From assembly GCA_964036275.1 (NCBI GenBank), contig OZ038433.1, positions 15,013,801 through 15,077,800 of the forward strand: a stretch of 64,000 nt of DNA, read 5' to 3'. The position numbers and the translations under genes were made by a program. The notes under the pieces were generated by a model. It worked only from the letters and a program-made list of their open reading frames with translations. It did not search any database and had not been told where the DNA came from. Shown here piece by piece: positions 22,601 to 34,335 of this stretch (positions within the stretch are counted from its first letter, which is position 1; every line of letters begins with the position of its first letter). Source of the stretch: Litoditis marina. Taxonomy: Eukaryota; Nematoda; Chromadorea; Rhabditida; Rhabditidae.

Positions 22601-24093
22601 GTAGGTCACATTTCGTGCACACTCCAGTAAAGCTGTCCGAATAGTCAAAAAAAATAGACTCCGTTTCGCCTAAAATGAGATACTTTGTCTACGTTTGATG
22701 CAAAACCAACAATTCTCACGTATTTCAGTTCGAAAACAGACTCATTTTTGTCGGATAGTCGGACCTTACTCATGTGTATGATTCCGAGTGTAGGTTAGTG
22801 TTATGTTATGCGAATGGTGAATCTTTCAAAGTTTAAAGTGGAATCATACCCTAAATGCCTCAGAGTTGTGACTTTTGCAAACAGGGGGGTTTTGCCCCCC
22901 CCCCCTCAGCCATACGTGAAATAGTTCCGAGTCGGGCCGAAAAAAGTGAGCATGAGCAGCCCCAAAAGTGAGCATGAGCAGCCCCGAACACATAAAATAA
23001 TAGTTATTTTGCGTAGAATCTTCAACATTTAGCCCAAAAAGTGATCATGGCACAATTGGAATCCGGCGAAAGTGAGCATCAGAATAAGGGGGTATTCTAC
23101 GTATGCCCTCAGCCATTATAAGGGGGTTTCGCCCTTAATTTAGAAACTCGCTAAATCAGACAATTTTTGAGGGGGGTTTTGCCAAAATCTTCGGACCAAA
23201 AACAGGGGGGGGGGGGGTTTCTCAAAACGCTGAGCATTTAGGGTATGAGTGGAATCTTTCAGTTCCACATAGCTCCGGATCGTTTCTCGAGACCTCCAGA
23301 TGTCCGCTTCTATTTTGAGGAAGGAGACGAGAAGGAGGTGAGTATTACTCAGTAATAATAATATAATAACTAATTAAATAAATTATAAAACGACCTTCAA
23401 TATTGTAAAGTTTATATTTTCTTGACTATTTTGGTTAGTCAAACACTAAGGCTTGCGTAAGCCTTTCCAACCAACTGAAGCTGGATTGCGACTGAAACTT
23501 TGAATCACATCCAGAATGAAAGAATTAGTTGTTTCAGATACCTTATCGTGAAAGCGCCTTTATATTATTATAGGGTAATCATAGTTTGATCTACAGATTT
23601 CTGATTTTGAGTTTCTATGTTCAAAAAAATTCTGTTCAAAAACGTTTTTCAGGTTGAGAAGGCCGTTATTTTGGCCCAAAAGGGGCAGACGGACAGTGGA
23701 AAAGAAGTGAAGGCAGTAGAGTTCACCGTAGATCAATTTCCCAGTTACAGGTAACATTTGTTGGTTTCATAATGTAACAAAAAGTTCTTTTATTACGAAA
23801 CTTAGTTTTAATCCTAAATTTCTACATGAACAATTTTCTGAGTGTATGATAAGTTTTCTTCTCTTATTCCGAGTTTTCGAGTGAGAAGTTAATGTAGAAA
23901 AGTCTCTTCTTTCAAGTTTTAAAGTGTCTAAAAAGTACGTATTAGGTATCAGGTAATTATGTTGTGTTATCATTTTTCCATATTTATGTTCGTTACTAAA
24001 CATAAAATTCTATTGATATTGTTTTTCAGAGAACTTTCGTTCATTATCGCAAGCACATTCTTCACACTGGCAGCTTTTACTTTGATGAAGTAG
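19611..24093 (+). CDS. Mitochondrial FtsH/paraplegin extracellular-domain protein lacking AAA and protease domains
   Basis: Eight exons join in phase (19611-19723, 20149-20228, 20621-20699, 21800-21887, 22309-22404, 23263-23337, 23653-23750 and 24030-24093) and give 230 aa. The N-terminus (MFAKVLLPCIRSSRVLYRFL) is basic, Ser/Thr-rich and free of acids, like a mitochondrial presequence. A polar linker follows. A membrane helix comes next (about residues 70-88, AVGGCLMFMWLSTHGIILY), then a domain with PPISFEQFSEEYLSKGQVKAI and VYLHSATEQ. These match the FtsH_ext domain of paraplegin/AFG3-type m-AAA proteases. A second helix (about 211-228, SFIIASTFFTLAAFTLM) is followed at once by TAG. Family members continue with the Walker A/B ATPase and an HExxH zinc protease, which are absent here and not found downstream. 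It might be a partner or inhibitor of the full-length protease, or a truncated paralogue; this is inference. Exact gene identity is not assigned. Confidence 0.82.
19764..19938. mobile_element. MITE-like element, family B (copy 6)
   Basis: Ends CATACACCAGCAAGGTTGTCC and CAGACCTTACTGGTGCATG are inverted repeats. It is in intron 1 of the FtsH-domain gene, about 40 bp after the first exon. Confidence 0.85.
20236..20403. mobile_element. MITE-like element, family B (copy 7)
   Basis: Begins CATATGCCAGTAGGGTCCGAC and ends GACAAGTTTACTGTGGTATG. It starts about 8 bp after the inferred donor of exon 2 (20228). Confidence 0.8.
21031..21297. mobile_element. Inverted-repeat element, family I (copy 1)
   Basis: The ends TTCTATATGTAACCGAGTTT and AACCCGGTTACATATAGAA are inverted complements. 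Interior GGTAACC/GGTTACC motifs pair throughout. A second copy is at 25053-25316, and part of the family is embedded in the inverted duplication at 58.1-60.1 kb. Confidence 0.85.
21962..22078. mobile_element. Palindromic MITE, family A (copy 3)
   Basis: GGACCATTATGTGAATCAAT and TTGGTTCACATAATAGTCC ends flank a CTTTCAAACTGCAGTTG/TTGCAGTTTAAAGG palindrome. It lies in intron 4 of the FtsH-domain gene. Confidence 0.85.
22616..22783. mobile_element. MITE-like element, family B (copy 8)
   Basis: Begins ACACTCCAGTAAAGCTGTCCG and ends GTCGGACCTTACTCATGTG. It is more diverged than the other copies. Confidence 0.75.
22840..23245. repeat. Inverted element with paired poly-C and poly-G runs
   Basis: Left CATACCCTAAATGCCTCAGAG and right GCTGAGCATTTAGGGTATGAG pair. 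Inside are an 11-C run (22895-22905), a 13-G run (23205-23217), GGGGGTTTTGCC phrases and repeated AAAAGTGAGCATGAGCAGCC. It is in intron 5 of the FtsH-domain gene and ends about 15 bp before exon 6. Confidence 0.7.
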
Positions 24094-24359
24094 ATCATTA
24101 TCGATTGGTTCTTTAATTAAGTTGTTAATTTACTTAGAAAATTATAGGATATTGGATGTATTTAATAGTTGATAGATAGTTATACGGAAGTGTTGAGTTG
24201 AATGAATCGGACATAAGCTAAGAGAAGTGTTTAAGTTTGTAGCTTGATGCATGTGATATCACTAGCCTCTTGCATTACTGCCAGCCTGTTCATGGTTATT
24301 TCATGTTGTTTTCATAAATAATATCTTGATATGGTTTGATTTTGTAGTTGAACCGTACA

Positions 24360-24604
24360 CGAGGTGTATGTTTCACGCAACAATAGCCCTCTACAGTAAG
24401 CTTGCGGATCTTTCAAGCAAATTTTTGATATCTTCTAGGTATTGAAAATAGTTTAAACTTTGTGATTTTGTTCTCCACATTGGTTAACACAAGCCTAGAA
24501 AACAGTGAATCTAAAAGTTCGTCTGTTTAATAGATAAACAGCCTTGAATATTCGAAAGATTACTGTAGAAAGTCATCGATTGGTGAAACGGAGTATAGTA
24601 TGAT
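24360..24604. mobile_element. MITE-like element, family G (copy 1)
   Basis: Carries AATAGCCCTCTACAGTAAG near one end and GATTACTGTAGAAAGTCATC...GGTGAAACGGAGTATAG at the other. Copies are at about 30178-30416 (inverted orientation) and 55203-55405. Confidence 0.75.
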
Positions 24605-25052
24605 GAAATATTTATTGTGGCGACGTTTCGGCAAGTTCGCCGTTTTCAGAGCCTGAAAAAGGCATCAGTTCACAAAGTACAATAAACTTTAAGTATATAA
24701 GTAAAAAGAAAGCAGGACTTGGAGAATATCTTGATAGTTCATAGGCTCAAAATGATGAATATTGGTACTTGTTGAATGAATTGTAAACATCGAGTTTCGG
24801 ATGTTTCCTAAGGAATAATGTGATAGGAAACAGCAGGCTTTCTGCGCAAACCTTGAAAAGATAGAAATGGACAGCAAGTTTTGAATGATTACAGTAGTTA
24901 TTGAAAGAGCGAAAATGGATATATTAGCTGTTCCAAAAGGTGTACAATTCTCCAACCATACCAAAAAAAGTTAAAGACGTATACTGTAGGCTTCCACCCA
25001 CCCACCCACGCAACAAACTATATGAAAAAGTCGATCGCGACTGAGTACAAAA

Positions 25053-25316
25053 ACAAAAATTGAGGGCCAATTTAACAACTAACCGGGTTTTTAGGTAACC
25101 TAACCCTTTTTGGTAACCTCTTTTTCCAAAGTAACCTGAAACTAAAATCCGGTTACCGTTCAAACTAACGGTGAAAACCACGTGTTGCGTTAGAAAAACA
25201 GGTAACCGGTTTTTCATTTGAGGTTACCAACCGGTTACCTACTGAGGTAACCTGAAGAAGAGGTTACCAAAAAAGGGTTAGGTTACCTAAAAACCCGATT
25301 AGATATAGAATTCACC
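25053..25316. mobile_element. Inverted-repeat element, family I (copy 2)
   Basis: AACTAACCGGGTTTTTAGGTAA near the left end pairs with TTACCTAAAAACCCGATTA near the right end. It has the same interior order as the copy at 21031-21297. Confidence 0.8.
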
Positions 25317-25637
25317 GTAATTGAGCAATGTTGATTTCAATAGCAACTCGGTTGCTTTTGTAAAGAGAGGTTGGTTGCTTCTCAAAAACAACCGGGTTGA
25401 CTTTTGGTTGATATCGGGTTGCTTCTGTAATCCGCCCGAATTGTTCTGTGCCTGAACATCAAACTACAGAGGACAATTGTTCATTCCAATACAGAAGTAA
25501 CCATTTTGAGTCTATGGATATGTTCTAGAACCAACCTTGATTTCAGGTTACCTCGGCTTTTGAAGGTAACCGATTAGCGGTTATAGGTTTCGCTTACGGA
25601 ATAGCTTACGGAGTTGTACGCGAGCAAGTTTTGAGTT

Positions 25638-25760
25638 AAAGAAGGACGATTATGTGGTCCAATCGCAACGCTTTAGTCCTTTAAACCGCAATACATTTTT
25701 CAATTGCAGTTTAAAGGACCGTTGTCACGGGATTGGTCCACATAATAGTCCTTCTTCAAA
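25638..25760. mobile_element. Palindromic MITE, family A (copy 4)
   Basis: GAAGGACGATTATGTGGTCC and CCACATAATAGTCCTTCTTC ends surround a TAGTCCTTTAAACCGCAAT palindrome. Confidence 0.88.
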
Positions 25761-26549
25761 TCGGAAGCTAACCTGCCTTTTCTCCGGTAACCAAAGAAGT
25801 TACAAAAAAAAACCCGAATTCATATATATTTTATCATATTTGATGTTTGTTGTCAATAAGTAAAGTTAGAACCAAACATACAACTTTCTTATCTTCGTCT
25901 CATTAGCTTTCAATTCATTTATGTTCACGCGGGCGAACGAATTAGTTTAAATCGGGAACAAGCAGAAATTGTTTATTTTCCGCACGTTTTCTAGCATTCC
26001 GCTAATTTACTAGTCATTTGTTGTGTACACAGCGGTTTCTAGACTTTTACACTTTCGATTTCCTATATCCACAGTTCATTTTAATTGATCGATTGGTATA
26101 AATTAACTTTTCTTCATATCTAGAGAAAACTCTAACTGTCCTAAAGAGTGTATTGTATCACTTAAACCTTTGAACAAGAAATTGTAGATCAATGTGTTAA
26201 TTATGTTCTGAAAATGTTCTGTTCTCTTATATTGTAGTATAAATGTAGTTTTGTGTCTAGTAAAATGTTCTAAAAGGTCTGAAAACGGTTCTAGAAATGC
26301 AAATTTCTTGAGAACACGTCGAAATATACTTCGTTTGAACTTTCGGCCAAATACCAATAATTTGAACCCGAAAATAGCCAACACTTCTCAGTACATGATT
26401 CTGAAAAAATGAGTGTTTGATTTTTTGATTTTAATCAAATGTACAGTTTCATTCAAGCTTGGTCATGCTTATACCTTTTTTGCAATATCACCTAATGACA
26501 GAAATTGACTTCAGTAAGTATGTAGTCTCACATCTCGCGCTCTCTCTCT

Positions 26550-26710
<161 letters not shown>

Positions 26711-26734
26711 GTTATGACTGTTTTCTAATAACAG

Positions 26735-29700
26735 ATGTACGACTATGTCTTTCATAAAACTATCATCTACTCCGCCGTTCTGTTTTTCAACATCTTTGGA
26801 CTATTCGGGAATATCAACATTGTTGCAATTCACATCAGAAAACGAGAATTGAGAACGAAATATGGTGAGCTACTTTTTTATACTAGAAGTCAATTGAATA
26901 GTCACGTGAAGTTAGCAATCTAATGAGAAATCGTGCACTTTGTCATTGCACGTTTCTCAGTTCTGCTGTGTTTCACACGCTTCACGTTACTGCGCAATTG
27001 ACTAACAGTATAGTTGATATATGAGACCTAGTCATTTAGAAAGAGTGTAAATGAAGCAAGGTGTAAGTTTAACACTAGAAAGCATTACATTTTCGTATTG
27101 GAAAGTTACACTTTCCTTCAGAAAAGAAACAACAAAGTGACCTTTACAATCTTCCACTATGCTAGTTTTCAGCTCTCGTCGAGCCAACATGCAAAACATG
27201 TGTATTGATTGATGATTTTCATTTAGTCGAGACAACGAAAATTAGGAAAACTAGTTTTCCCAACAAGTTTTCTCATGCGAAACACTCGAACACGGTATAG
27301 ACTGTTAGTCAATTGCACAGTCACATGAAACATGTTAAACACAGCAGAACTTGAAAACGTGAAATGACAAAGTGCACGATCATTCATTAGAATGCTAACT
27401 TTACGTGACTACTCAATTTACCTGTAGTATAACGATCGACGACAAGAACGTATAGTTGAACACAGTTTTTTTTGAAGTTGCAGTCTTACCTTGTTCCCTT
27501 TTACAGGAATTCTTCTTGCATTTCTGTCATTTTCGCAAACGTTTTGTCTTCTCTTCGAATGGATCAATGTCTTCTTTGGCATACAGGGAACGACGGTATT
27601 TTTATTTTTTACGCTCCGATTTTTAAGCTGATTGTGTTGTTAAACGTGAAATTTACATCATAGAAATAACGTGTAAGAGAGGAAATGTCTCGTTTTACGT
27701 AACTATAGGGTTTGAGGTTCTCAGAACAGGTCCATACGATGTAGGTTTCCCTTCGGTTTTGTTTGTAGTTCATCCAGTGGTTTTTCTGTCGAAGTTCGTG
27801 AGTGTATAGTCGTCGCCAACGGAAAGGTGGAAGGGTACTGTATATCGCACTTTCCGATGTGTACTCACACATGTCTTCGATGTCAATGCTCACCGGATAC
27901 GTGCAATAATAGCGCAGTGGCTAGCGCCTTGCTACGAATATTTTGCTCGCAGGTTCGATTCCGGCGAAAGACAGAAATTTATATATTTGGCACCCACCAT
28001 AAGCGTGTTTCGAACTCAAACTATAACAATTATTCGGTCGTTCCTTATGATTCATTGAATGCGTAGTTTTTTTCGTGAAGTGAGATCATCTTTGATTCTC
28101 AGAATCTTCGCAAAACGCGCATAACCTTTGATACTTCCAAATGAACAAGGCAGGCAATCACGTAGTTATATGTGGGAAGATCGAAAATCGCGGAAAGTTG
28201 AAAAAGTACCGAGTCAAAGGTCGTGTTCTTTAAAAGCTCTTTCCAGCCAACCAGCGTTCCTTTCACTAAAAATAGCTTCGAACATAGTTTCTTAGTGTAA
28301 CCGAGTTAACAATAGCATACTTTTGTGGAGAAAAGAAACACTGCAGTACAGCGACACAAGCTTCGCTGTAGTTTGATCTCGATGAAAACCAGTTTCGACC
28401 AAAAGCCACGGGACCAAATTACAAATACAGGGATAGGGAAAGATACATCGTTTGGGCTTGTTTCGAAAAGCATGAACCCCATAGAGGTAACTCAGTGTAA
28501 TTTGAGTATTTTAACTGTTTACCCATTTCATGTGATTTTACAGGTTCCACGATCAATCTGTTTCCCCCTGTTGATTCCTCTGCTAATAGCTCATTGTGGG
28601 CAAACCGGGCTATTGGCCACGATTTCGATTGATCTTTTCATCTCCATTTCGTTTCCAATAAGGTAAAAACATTTGAGTGCGCTTAAGTTTCACAACTGAA
28701 TTAAACTTTGTTAGAACTTAAATCAATAAGAAGGCAGTTCATTCTTGGGGTTTGGTACATAATGGTTGAACCACTAAACATTTCCGTTCTCCACAAGGTA
28801 TGGAACATTTAAGTGCGCTATGTTTGCAACAAATTACAAAGTTTCAACTTTGTTAACACTTCGTCGATAGGAAAACAATTCAATTGTGAACGTGCAGTAT
28901 CGCAAGTTTTGCAAAGAGTACTACGGCGCCAAAATTAGTTTTTAATCATAAACAGGAAAGACAATTTGATTCTTTGTACTCATAACCCGTGTACGTGATA
29001 ATTCAGCGGCATCATTTTCCACGTGTATGCGCTCGAAAACTAAATTGGTCCGCCGTAGAGGGGGAGGGAGTAATTACTGGCAATCTGTAAAGTTTGCAGA
29101 TTTGTCAAGTAATGAACAACGCAATAGAGCTGGAATGCTAATGCAGAAATATTTCCTGTCATGAAGACCATAATAGTCTTCAATCAGGGTCAAAACAGTT
29201 TCGAGTTCCACAACAATTAAAGCTATATAGTGTGAAGTTTTAAAGCAACAAAAAGAAGCCACAATGAAGCTTTTCTGCTTCTCTCTAAGGCCGCTTTCAT
29301 ACTTTTTACGTCGGCTTTTAACGCCGGCGTTAATGTGAAGAAAACATACGCATCGATTTTATTGGCGTTAACGCAGGCGCCAATCAATACATATGTTTTC
29401 TTCACTATCAACGCCGGCGTTGAACGCCGACGTAAAAAGTATGAATGCGGCCTAACTCACACTTCTCTAGACACCGTTTCGCGCGTACCACACCCTACCT
29501 GCTAGTATTGTGTCTGCCCACCATTACTGCTGCTATACTCATTGTGACATTTGGATATGTTTTCGTCGACGACACCCCGTTGGAGTTCTGCAACCCCCCG
29601 AATAGTCTGGCGCCCTCCGTCAACAAATGGTGGTACGGTAGTGCACTGGGGGCCGGATGTGTCACCATTGTGTTCTACGTGGCGTCCTACACGGCTATTT

Positions 29701-29785
29701 ATATCAGAAGTGGGTTCAATGATAATAATGTTTATCAGTATATGGTTGGAAATCATGATTTAGAACGAAAAATATACCGGTTCAA

Positions 29786-29872
<87 letters not shown>

Positions 29873-32003
29873 ACGCTCTCATATATATCATATATATAAA
29901 CGGAGCGCGTACAGGGTAACCATACCCTTTTCCTTTTCACTTCTCCTCTCCATTTACTCATTTGGAGTGCCACATACTATGTGGAAGTCACGTGTTAAAT
30001 CACGAATAAATCTATTCTATTCTATTCTATTCTATATGGGGTTGATCGATTTTAAAACTGTTATAGGGTTCGCTTTTCCTAGAGCGAGCCTAGACGGCGA
30101 TAGTTGTCATATCTTGCAGTGTTTGTAGTTGGATCCCGTCGCCTTTCGGCTGTAAACTATGGCCTGTTTCCCATCTAAGTATACTCCGTTTCACCAATCG
30201 GTGACTTTCTACAGTAATCTCTCGAATATTCAGGGAGATTTATCTAACCAACAAACAGACTTTTAGCTTCACTGTTTTCTGGGCTTGTAGTAACCAATGT
30301 ATAAAACAAAATAGCAACGTTTAAACTAGTTATAATACTTACGAGATATGAATAATCTACTTGAAAGACCTACAATCTTACTGTAGAGGGCTATTGTTGC
30401 GTGAAACAGACTATACAACGGGAACATAATCACTTCGGTTCGGTTAGGTGCTGTGACTGTAAGCGTCTCATCACCTTCTCATGAACAAATTTCAACAGGA
30501 AATGACTAACTTTGATCGAATGCACAGTTCCAAGTGTTTTTTTTTCACGTGTTACGTGACTGTTTCATTATCTTTGAGTATATTGTGTAGTTTATAGTTT
30601 GTCACGTAAACGTTGGGACTCAACCAACTTGGGTCTTAAAGAATCCGTCCCGCTTTAATTTTGACTTTTGAGTTAACAAACTGACCCTATGGCAAATGAA
30701 AAACCATTATCAAAAATATATACTATTATATCCCTATCTTGCTTCGTTTTCTCAGAAAAGCGGCTTACGTAATGACACCGACAGGGGAGTTTACAAATTC
30801 ATAATGAGAAAGTTTTTTGTGGCCTATGGGAAGACATTACGAAACTTTTCTGAGCTTTTTAAATTTTTCGTGAAACTCAAATTATAGCGGAACGGTTTCA
30901 TTAAACCTTTAACGACATAAGCGTCGCTCCGCTTAGGGCTGGCTTAAATGGTACGTGTCGTGTTTTCTGTGTCTGTAGTTTAATCCCTCTGTTCTCATTT
31001 TGAAATCTCAATCTTCACTGCGACCTCTGAAGTTAAAAAAACCGAGTTGTTCACCAAGGTTTGCCAAAAAACCAGGTTGTAAATCAAGGTTCAGACAGTT
31101 TACTAAGAACTGGGTGCACGTAATTGGGCACCAAACTTTGATTTCACAACTTGATATCAACTAGTGATCAATTTGGTAGGTCGCACGCTGGTAAACATCT
31201 CGGTTTTTAACTTCAGAGACCAAACTACAAGTTCTTCTTTTTTCCAGGCAAACGCAACCCCGACAAACCGCATTTCGTGGAGCGAAAAGCCATGAAAAGT
31301 CTGTCCGTTTTGCTTCTCGTCTTCATTTTCACGCGATTTGTGGGAACAATCGCTGGAAACGTGATGAATCTCATGAAAGTGGATCGGGAGACGGTTATGC
31401 TGTTCCAGAGCTATAATGTAAGCAAAAACGGCATTCAACTGCTGAAAATCGAGAAATAGAGAGAAAATAAAAATTGGTACAAAGGCTCTTGTTAACAAGC
31501 TTTTAAAAGGAGAAAAGCTCAGATGAAGTAAAAAAAAACATAGGAGAATTGAGAGAAAATGTAATGTCGACAATTTGCTTGTTTCTCAGAGTTTTGACCC
31601 ATAACACGGGGAAGTGTGGCGGTATTATAGTTCTGGTTATTCGTACGGAGAGTCCTACAGTACTAAATGTTAATGGCTAACATAGTTCTATGGTTGTATA
31701 GTTATAGTTTCGAATTTCGACAACATTTCTGTTGTGTAGTTTTTGCTTGTTTTTCTGCTAAACAATCGCAAACTGCAGGTTCTATTCGCGCTCCTATGTT
31801 ATAGTCAGAACTATTATGTATGTTTCTGGCGTAGTTCAGAGTACAGAAGACTTTTATGGCTACAGTATGCCCTGGTGCACAACCGACTATTCGGCTCATG
31901 TCACAAAATGGACGAGAAGTGCTGTCCATTTCTACTCAGCTCACACCATGCGAATCCAACTACGGTACATCCTCTGGGACTCCACGAAACACGACATTCA
32001 TGA
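26735..32003 (+). CDS. SRSX-class chemoreceptor (seven-transmembrane GPCR)
   Basis: Six exons join in phase: 26735-26864, 27507-27595, 28544-28662, 29471-29709, 31248-31417 and 31779-32003 (about 323 aa). Exon 1 encodes the first helix with FNIFGLFGNINIVAIHIRK followed by LRTKYG. Exon 2 carries GILLAFLSFSQTFCLLFEW. Exon 3 has CGQTGLLATISIDLFISISF ending PIR, at the place of the family's DRY-like motif after helix 3. Exon 4 holds helices 4 and 5 with a Cys in the loop. Exon 5 encodes a basic loop and helix 6. Exon 6 encodes the final helix with SQNYYVCFWRSSEYRRL. These motifs are typical of nematode SRSX receptors, putative chemosensory receptors of ciliated neurons; the ligand is unknown. An acceptor-like AACAG sits directly before the ATG, so trans-splicing or a non-coding 5' exon is possible. 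Introns are packed with MITEs and one SINE. A partial paralogue lies at 55.0-56.0 kb. Confidence 0.85.
26879..27017. mobile_element. MITE-like element, family D (copy 2)
   Basis: Begins TACTAGAAGTCAATTGAATAG and ends CAATTGACTAACAGTATAG. Together with the reverse-oriented copy at 27298-27430 it forms an inverted pair inside SRSX intron 1. Confidence 0.88.
27298..27430. mobile_element. MITE-like element, family D (copy 3, reverse)
   Basis: Starts TAGACTGTTAGTCAATTGCAC and ends CTCAATTTACCTGTAGTATA. Its interior is the complement of copy 2. Confidence 0.85.
27806..28006 (+). mobile_element. tRNA-derived SINE-like element, family J (copy 2)
   Basis: TATAGTCGTCGCCAACGGAA start, ATAGCGCAGTGGCTAGCGCC box A-like and GGTTCGATTCCGGCG box B-like core, GGCACCCACCATA end. 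It is sense-oriented in SRSX intron 2. Confidence 0.85.
28648..28860 (+). repeat. Duplicate of SRSX exon 3 donor edge
   Basis: The end of exon 3 plus the start of its intron (28648-28719) includes AAG|GTA and then ACATTTGAGTGCGCT and TTAAACTTTGTTA. It is repeated in diverged form at about 28780-28860, with AAGGTA, ACATTTAAGTGCGCT and CAACTTTGTTAACACTT. The offset is about 135 bp. Confidence 0.75.
29287..29455. mobile_element. Near-perfect palindrome, 168 bp
   Basis: AAGGCCGCTTTCATACTTTT at the left pairs with AAAAGTATGAATGCGGCCT at the right. Pairing continues inward through TACGTCGGC...AACGCCGGCGTT and AAGAAAACATA. The right edge is 15 bp from the acceptor of SRSX exon 4. It is MITE-like, with no other copy in the window. 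Confidence 0.85.
29787..29870. repeat. (TA)n microsatellite
   Basis: About 84 bp of TA dinucleotide in SRSX intron 4. A second TA tract follows the gene at about 32035-32082. Confidence 0.95.
30178..30416. mobile_element. MITE-like element, family G (copy 2)
   Basis: Starts GTATACTCCGTTTCACCAATC and ends AGGGCTATTGTTGCGTGAAAC, in inverted orientation to the copy at 24360. It is in SRSX intron 4. Confidence 0.8.
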
Positions 32004-32031
32004 CAACAATATATATTTATATAATCTTTCA

Positions 32032-32085
<54 letters not shown>

Positions 32086-32216
32086 GTAAAAGACTAGTAT
32101 ATAGTCTTTTCCATTCTCACTGAAACTTCTATAGTATACGCACCAAACTTTGAACTCGTTCAAATTAGGTATATGTTATCAACAAAATTACCGCTTTTCG
32201 CATTTGCTTCTATAAT

Positions 32217-32356
32217 CTATACTAGAAGTAAATCGAGTAGTCACGTTAAGTTCGCATTATAATGATAATGAGGAATCGTGCACTTTGCCATGCATGTTTC
32301 TGATTTCTGCTGTGTTCAACCTGTTTCACGTGACTGTGCAATTGACTAATAGTAAA
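32217..32356. mobile_element. MITE-like element, family D (copy 4)
   Basis: TATACTAGAAGTAAATCGAG start and CAATTGACTAATAGTAAAG end, with the shared GTGCACTTTG and CTGTGTTCAACCTG interior. Confidence 0.85.
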
Positions 32357-32565
32357 GTCTCTTTTACCTTTACTGAGACGCCTACAGTATAATTACGAAG
32401 TTTTCAGCGGATTCGAATGAAACAACACTTTTCACATTTGCCTTTGATTCCATACTGAAAAGAGAAATTTCGGGGAAAGGGATGTTTGCATTAGAAAACA
32501 GTCGTTGTGAAGTACAAGTGTTTACTGTAGTAGTCTTAGTGGAAATGATGAGGACTATATAGTTT

Positions 32566-32795
32566 GTTCCACCCACTTATAACCCTCTACAGTAATCTGC
32601 TGACACTTCCAGGTCAAAGTTTACTGTATTAGCTATTCAGAACGCCTCAAAATGTTCATAGTGTTCTCTACATGTTTACTACTACTAACTCTGAAAATTT
32701 GAAACCAAAGTAATCACTTTTTCATTAGAAAACACCCCCTTGAATAATTGACGGATTACTGTAGGAGTACATCGATTGGTAAAACAGACTATATA
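32566..32795. mobile_element. MITE-like element, family F (copy 2)
   Basis: Starts TAGTTTGTTCCACCCACTTA and ends TCGATTGGTAAAACAGACTATA. It is the inverted partner of the copy at 2168-2412. Confidence 0.8.
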
Positions 32796-32825
32796 CGAAG
32801 TCACCGTGGCTGAATTGTGGTTTGA

Positions 32826-33008
32826 CTGCTGGCGGCGTAGCAATCCCTAAAAAATCTCATGAGATACTTCATGAGCGTATGAGCTTCTCATGAGATTATA
32901 TTGATTGCTATGCTACAACATTGAGAGTTCACAAAGACCTCATGAGGTATCTCATGAGAAACTCATATGAACTTCTCATGCGATTGGACGGATTGCTACG
33001 CCGCCTGG
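32826..33008. mobile_element. Inverted-repeat element, family E (copy 1)
   Basis: The ends CTGGCGGCGTAGCAATCCC and GGATTGCTACGCCGCC are inverted complements. The interior repeats CTCATGAGATAC/GTATCTCATGAG palindromes. Copies at 34149-34335 and 41937-42115. Confidence 0.88.
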
Positions 33009-34148
33009 TAAACGGAAGAGTTCCGGACTCACAACTGAAATACGGCATCAAACTATGAACGGTTCAGAACTGGATCTACAGTATCTACCTAATTAAGCAC
33101 AGCTTTCAACTATTAATTTGTGTATTTTTTTTCTTTTCAAGTACCGCCAGATTATTTTGTTGTAGGTTTCTATGTACGTATTATTTGTTGTTGTTTCACG
33201 TTATTGGAAAGAAGAACTGTCATATTTGGTTTCAAAGTGTATATTTATTGTGAAGAAATATTATTTTGGAATGAATACATGTATTTTTTGTTTTCTCGCA
33301 CTGACATCATGTATTAATCTACGCACAACGTAAACCGTCTTCAGATTGAAATCATTTGTGGAAAAAGAAAAAGGATTCACCGGTTTCCCAAATATCGAGA
33401 ATTTACCTCATTACAAATTGTATCAGGTTGATTTGATTATCATTAGTGGCTCTACAAACTCTTCTAACATTCATATCGGAACGGTGTATGCGTGTATGCA
33501 GTATGTTCAAGTCTAGTCAATCTCATGAAAACGGCATCTCATGAAAACTTTTCTCCCACGTAACTTTCACCAAATTCATTGCCGTAATATAACATTTTTC
33601 TATTATGGTTATCTAAGACTTCTAATGAGTTACTTCGGAGATTACCTAAGAGCCCGATAGCAGCAAAAGATCAACTCAGAGTACTAAACCGGTTGCCATG
33701 CCAACTAACAATTATCCTATTCTATCGACTATCAACTATTGAGTCTCTATTTCAAAGTTAATCAATACTTGACTCTATAAATAGTATTTATTATTTATAT
33801 TTCATTCAGTAATGTATATAACAACTTTATTCCAGTTAGCTGAATTTATTCAACCTAATGTTGTTAAATTCCGTTTATCTAATGAGCAGTTGTAAAAAGT
33901 TCGCGGAAATCCTGAATTTCGCTCCAGATTTTTATTATAATAACTAGTTTTTATTCCATGTTCGACTGAAAATTCGTGAAAAACGTGAATGATGAAAACA
34001 GCACCACTGCTCTAGGATGGCATGTTTTCAAGTAGAAATGTTCCGTAATCATGTGACTGATTTGTAGTTTATACTTCGTGTTTTGTACTGTGTTTGCATA
34101 AAATTGTATACTAGTTGTGTTGTGTTATGTTCTCCAACTTATTTCCCG

Positions 34149-34335
34149 CAATCTGGCGGCGTAGCAATCCCTCAAAAATCTCATGAGATACCTCATGAGC
34201 CATTAGCACGAGCTTCTCATGAGATTCTATTGATTGCTATGCTACAACATTGAAAGTTCACGAGTAGCTCATGAGGTATCTCATGAGAAACTCATATGAA
34301 CTTTTCATGAGATTGGACGGTTTGCTACGCCGCTT
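34149..34335. mobile_element. Inverted-repeat element, family E (copy 2)
   Basis: GGCGGCGTAGCAATCCCTC and GGTTTGCTACGCCGC ends with CTCATGAGATACCTCATGAG interior. It lies about 170 bp upstream of the nuclear receptor ATG. Confidence 0.88.
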
